DNA from: Rostratula benghalensis
Lineage: Eukaryota > Chordata > Aves > Charadriiformes > Rostratulidae
Reading direction: 5' to 3'
DNA: 64,000 nt
Assembly (NCBI GenBank): GCA_013399305.1
Contig: VXAI01000067.1
Span: forward strand, 372,001-436,000
A model generated the notes under the pieces. That model was not told the DNA's origin and made no database searches. It saw nothing but the letters and a program-made list of their open reading frames with translations. Made by a program: the position numbers and the translations under genes. Below are positions 62,201 through 64,000 of the stretch, one piece after another. Within the stretch, counting starts at the first letter, position 1. The number at the start of each line of letters is the position of its first letter.

Positions 62201-64000
62201 AAGCAGGTTCAAAAGGAAGCACGAGTGATAGACTTAAATTCCATTGCTAAAAAAAAAAGGTTTAGGGCAGTTGTCTTTTAAGAATGTTAATCGTTATGCG
62301 TGAACATGAATTTCAGAGGCCACAGTGTAATTGGACAAGAGCTGCCTTTTAAGTGGTGGCATTTGTGTTAACATTAAATGCCAGTCTTCTGATGGCTTGG
62401 TTTTTAAACTGGGTTAAATCAACAGCTAGTTCTTCATCTGTGAATTAAAAAAAAAAACAACCCCCCAAAAAAAGCAAACCAAACCAGAACACCCTGAGGG
62501 AGCCTATAACTCTGCCTCATTCTAGGCCAGCGTAGATGGATTTGTCACTGGTTCGTTCATTGGTCTTAAAGTAATGCCATTTGGAGATGTCTTGTGCCAG
62601 GATGTGTCATTCCCTGTGAGGGAGGGTGGTTCTGTTGGCTTACATGCACAGTCTTGTCAAGTCTGAGACTCTAAAAAATAATCTCTTCCTTACAGACCGG
62701 TCTGTTACACTAAAGCAGAAATTTCAAGACTCTCTGCATCACAGATTCGAAATCTCAATCCTGTGTTTGGGGGATCGGGACCAGCTCTTACCGGACTCCG
62801 GAACCTAGGGAACACTTGCTATATGAATTCCATACTACAGTGTCTGTGCAATGCACCACACCTGGCTGATTATTTTAACAGAAACTTGTATCAAGAGGAT
62901 ATTAACAGGTAACAATATCTTATTCTCACCCTTTAATGTAAAACTGAAGGAAAAAACCCCTGCCTTTACTATTGTTAATTCAAAAAAATAATTTAGTTGG
63001 ATTAAGGGGGGGTGTTGTTTTTTAAGCAGGAGATAAATGCTAACTTCTAAGTGTCCTGATATTTTCAAAATTAGTTTGTGTAACAAAATAGTTTTTACTC
63101 AAATGTCTTAATTAAATTGTGCTTGCTAAATGTCACAAACCAAAACTAAACCAAACAGAATATTTAAATAGCACTTTAGAAATAAGCTGGAAGCAGATGT
63201 ACCTTCCATCAGTCCAGTCTGGGTTATCGAACCAGGTTATAGTGCTGAAGTAGACAAACATTTTAACTCTGTCTAACATTTTTTCTTGGTCTAAAGAAAT
63301 TTCTTTGACATCAGGGTAATATCTTGAATTAATAAAAATAACATTTTTTTAAAAAGTTATTTGAATGGCTCACTTTTTTTTTTTTCCTTTTCTTTTTTTT
63401 TTTTTTTAATTGCCTAGGTCAAATTTCCTGGGTCATAAAGGTGAAGTGGCTGAAGAATTTGGTGTCATAATGAAAGCTTTATGGACAGGACAGTATAAAT
63501 ATATCAGTCCAAAAGACTTTAAAATTACAATTGGGAAGATTAATGACCAATTTGCTGGATATAGCCAACAAGACTCCCAAGAATTGCTTCTCTTTCTAAT
63601 GGATGGCTTGCATGAAGACCTAAATAAAGTAAGCAATACACTTGTAACAAATTATACATCTGTCAAATGGTCAAGAGAAATAAATTGTAAAAAGACTCTT
63701 ATTTCGTAAGAGGATTATGTTTCTGGAACCTTGTGTAGAGGGAATTCAAGAATGAAAGTAGCAATTGAGTTTGAAATGTATGAGGTACTGAAGGAAGAAG
63801 CCTAACTAGAGGAATGGATGGCTACACTGACAGGTTTAAATACTCTTGCAAATATTCCATAGCATGCTTGCCAACAGATGAGACTGTCTGTTCTTATGTC
63901 TGTTAATATATGGCTGTGGTGTTTAACCTTCTGTTTTCCAGGCTGACAACAGGAAAAGATACAAGGAAGAAAACAACGATCACCTTGATGACTTCCGAGC
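50174..64000 (+). CDS. USP8: USP8 (UBPY), ubiquitin carboxyl-terminal hydrolase 8 (16 coding exons in the window, 3' end missing)
   Basis: USP8 deubiquitinates receptors and ESCRT-0 on endosomes, stabilising STAM and HRS and controlling EGFR sorting and Smoothened turnover. About 908 codons are visible. The MIT domain is at about 33-115 ([15 protein letters not shown]). A rhodanese-like domain is at about 181-320 ([39 protein letters not shown]). STAM SH3-binding motifs are PEVDRTKKP and PDRSTKP. A Glu/Lys/Gln-rich coiled coil lies at about 455-570. A WW-like autoinhibitory segment is at about 652-690. The 14-3-3 motif RSYSSP is at 718-723. The catalytic domain starts near 777 with the Cys box [12 protein letters not shown] (Cys789, human Cys786). 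The catalytic His box and the C-terminus are beyond the window. All exon phases join cleanly, and similarity to human is high except in the linkers. Confidence 0.97.
50278..50951 (+). other. USP8: USP8 intron 2
   Basis: AT-rich intron, nothing recognised. Confidence 0.8.
50952..51096 (+). CDS. USP8: USP8 coding exon 3 (MIT domain)
   Basis: Completes Ser35, then [20 protein letters not shown] to RPDFKQQQ. Core MIT helices that bind ESCRT-III CHMP proteins. Acceptor TTGATTTCAG, donor CAG|GTATAA. Confidence 0.96.
51097..51569 (+). other. USP8: USP8 intron 3
   Basis: 473 bases, nothing recognised. Confidence 0.8.
51570..51655 (+). CDS. USP8: USP8 coding exon 4 (MIT domain end)
   Basis: [20 protein letters not shown] then RLSDSLKL, residues 84-111, with Arg112 split. 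Acceptor AATTTTAG, donor CTCAG|GTATGT. Confidence 0.95.
51656..54236 (+). other. USP8: USP8 intron 4
   Basis: 2.6 kb. It holds a 21-base direct duplication (53943-53983) and T/A runs before the acceptor. Otherwise unremarkable. Confidence 0.8.
53943..53983. repeat. Two-copy tandem duplication, 21-base period
   Basis: AGCTATGAAATAGGAACC occurs twice with a 21-base period near the 3' end of USP8 intron 4. Confidence 0.85.
54237..54381 (+). CDS. USP8: USP8 coding exon 5
   Basis: [20 protein letters not shown] to DSKGKGQR, residues 113-160. A charged helix after the MIT domain, then a low-complexity linker. Acceptor CCCCAATAG, donor AAAGG|GTAACT. Confidence 0.94.
54655..54676. repeat. TA-rich perfect palindrome
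   Basis: GTATAC, then ten alternating TA bases, then GTATAC. The 22 bases are fully self-complementary. Confidence 0.9.
54699..54741. repeat. 43-nt loop-less inverted repeat
   Basis: Arms of 21 bases around a single central T (54720): AACATCAGCTTGTTACCATTA pairs with TAATGGTAATAAGCTGATGTT. The only non-Watson-Crick position is G54710 opposite T54730, which is a G-U pair in RNA. Confidence 0.92.
55110..55167 (+). CDS. USP8: USP8 coding exon 6 (variable linker)
   Basis: [19 protein letters not shown], residues 161-179, plus one base of Gly180. Only 58 nt and weakly conserved, but the phase is required by its neighbours and both splice sites are good (acceptor AACACAG, donor GTG|GTAAGA). Confidence 0.88.
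55168..55894 (+). other. USP8: USP8 intron 6
   Basis: 727-base AT-rich intron. Nothing recognised. Confidence 0.8.
55895..56039 (+). CDS. USP8: USP8 coding exon 7 (rhodanese-like domain start)
   Basis: Completes Gly180, then [20 protein letters not shown] to SVPEEAISP, residues 181-227. Acceptor TTTCCAG, donor TGG|GTATGA. Confidence 0.96.
56315..56477 (+). CDS. USP8: USP8 coding exon 8 (rhodanese-like domain)
   Basis: [20 protein letters not shown] to SLKDALFK, residues 229-282. The active-site-loop cysteine of true rhodaneses is absent, as in human USP8. Acceptor ATTTCAG, donor AAG|GTTGGC. Confidence 0.96.
56478..57669 (+). other. USP8: USP8 intron 8
   Basis: 1.2-kb intron ending in a T15 tract before the acceptor. 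Nothing else recognised. Confidence 0.8.
57670..57814 (+). CDS. USP8: USP8 coding exon 9 (rhodanese-like domain end)
   Basis: [20 protein letters not shown] to SEAVTVS, residues 283-330, with Leu331 split. Acceptor TTCTTACAG after a long T tract, donor TCTT|GTAAGT. Confidence 0.96.
58010..58230 (+). CDS. USP8: USP8 coding exon 10 (disordered linker)
   Basis: Completes Leu331, then [15 protein letters not shown] to SITRNIPE, residues 332-404. Only the ends are well conserved. The last residues form the left half of the [13 protein letters not shown]-binding motif, which spans the junction. Acceptor CTCCTAAAG, donor GAG|GTAAAC. Confidence 0.94.
58231..59284 (+). other. USP8: USP8 intron 10
   Basis: 1.05-kb intron. 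Nothing recognised. Confidence 0.8.
59285..59881 (+). CDS. USP8: USP8 coding exon 11 (SH3-binding motifs, E/K/Q-rich coiled coil)
   Basis: The largest exon, residues 405-603. VDRTKKP and PDRSTKP match the PX(V/I)(D/N)RXXKP class that binds STAM and HRS-binding-protein SH3 domains. A region of about 115 residues of Glu/Lys/Gln/Arg follows ([20 protein letters not shown] onward), then a conserved tail with [14 protein letters not shown]. Acceptor TGTTACAG, donor AAG|GTTAGT. Confidence 0.96.
59882..60649 (+). other. USP8: USP8 intron 11
   Basis: 768 bases. The reading frame of exon 11 stays open for 20 more codons into this intron before a TGA at 59939-59941. Nothing else recognised. Confidence 0.75.
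60650..60739 (+). CDS. USP8: USP8 coding exon 12
   Basis: [20 protein letters not shown] then [10 protein letters not shown], residues 604-633. Missed by simple ORF scanning. It matches human at KGQPESG and FREDTDDTER. Acceptor TTTTACAG, donor AAA|GTAAAT. Confidence 0.92.
60740..61362 (+). other. USP8: USP8 intron 12
   Basis: AT-rich intron. Nothing recognised. Confidence 0.8.
61363..61443 (+). CDS. USP8: USP8 coding exon 13
   Basis: [20 protein letters not shown] then LPAGWAK, residues 634-660, the start of the WW-like autoinhibitory segment. Acceptor TTTCTTAG, donor AAG|GTAACT. Confidence 0.95.
61444..61844 (+). other. USP8: USP8 intron 13
   Basis: 401 bases. Nothing recognised. Confidence 0.8.
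61845..62107 (+). CDS. USP8: USP8 coding exon 14 (WW-like segment, 14-3-3 motif)
   Basis: [20 protein letters not shown] to VNRDN, residues 661-747, with Lys748 split. RSYSSP at 62016-62033 (residues 718-723) is the 14-3-3 site mutated in human Cushing's disease. Ser721 corresponds to human Ser718. Acceptor CCCCAAG, donor AATAA|GTACGT. Confidence 0.96.
62108..62695 (+). other. USP8: USP8 intron 14
   Basis: 588 bases with an A/C-rich stretch near 62446-62478. Nothing else recognised. Confidence 0.8.
62696..62908 (+). CDS. USP8: USP8 coding exon 15 (catalytic Cys box)
   Basis: [20 protein letters not shown], then [20 protein letters not shown] to NLYQEDIN, residues 749-818, with Arg819 split. 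The nucleophile Cys789 is encoded by TGC at 62817-62819. Acceptor CCTTACAG, donor ACAG|GTAACA. Confidence 0.97.
62909..63417 (+). other. USP8: USP8 intron 15 with very long pyrimidine tract
   Basis: The last 45 bases before the acceptor are almost pure T with a few C, a strong U2AF-type tract. Nothing else recognised. Confidence 0.8.
63418..63628 (+). CDS. USP8: USP8 coding exon 16 (catalytic domain)
   Basis: Completes Arg819, then [20 protein letters not shown] to DGLHEDLNK, residues 820-889. It includes the conserved [23 protein letters not shown] box. Acceptor TTGCCTAG after a very long pyrimidine tract, donor AAA|GTAAGC. Confidence 0.97.
63629..63941 (+). other. USP8: USP8 intron 16
   Basis: 313 bases. 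Nothing recognised. Confidence 0.8.
63942..64000 (+). CDS. USP8: USP8 coding exon 17 (partial, cut by window edge)
   Basis: [19 protein letters not shown] and two bases of the next codon, from residue 890. Acceptor TTTTCCAG. The rest of the exon and the gene lie to the right. Confidence 0.95.

Overview
The window is vertebrate nuclear DNA and almost certainly avian. Coding regions are broken into short exons with GT-AG junctions. Two GC-rich promoter islands interrupt AT-rich introns. All three interspersed repeat remnants I recognise are CR1 LINE tails, the dominant bird/reptile LINE. I cannot name the species. A 67-base run of N inside the first GC island shows this is an assembled draft.

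Four protein genes account for essentially all the coding signal. (1) The 3' end of SLC27A2 (+), the very-long-chain fatty acid transporter/acyl-CoA synthetase: two final coding exons at 2459-3884. (2) HDC (-), histidine decarboxylase: complete, 12 exons, ATG at 15851 and stop at 5599, 666 residues. (3) GABPB1 (-), the beta subunit of the ETS factor GABP/NRF-2: complete coding sequence in 8 coding exons, ATG at 34721 and stop at 20367, 395 residues, preceded by a probable first exon in the GC island near 41.9 kb. (4) USP8 (+), the endosomal deubiquitinase UBPY: a probable non-coding first exon in the second GC island (about 45.4 kb), then 16 coding exons from ATG 50174 to the window edge. It is cut inside the catalytic domain after about 908 codons, against 1118 residues in the human protein. 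Every internal exon junction given here was checked by phase: the exon lengths join without a frame break and agree residue by residue with the known human proteins.

The order SLC27A2-HDC-GABPB1-USP8 and the orientations match human chromosome 15q21. SLC27A2 and HDC end tail to tail. HDC and GABPB1 run in the same direction. GABPB1 and USP8 start head to head about 3.4 kb apart, each from its own GC island. The four genes have unrelated jobs (fatty-acid activation, histamine synthesis, nuclear/mitochondrial transcription, endosomal ubiquitin editing) and are linked by conserved synteny, not by pathway.

No bacterial operon, CRISPR array, tRNA, rRNA or intact mobile element was seen, and I found no previously undescribed system. 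Points worth a second look are a GABPB1 first exon that would end in an in-frame ATG placed directly before the annotated ATG, a USP8 upstream ORF spanning its first splice junction, a possible zipper-less GABPB1 read-through isoform, a 43-nt near-perfect palindrome beside a TA palindrome in USP8 intron 5, and several homopurine/G-rich tracts in GABPB1 introns.
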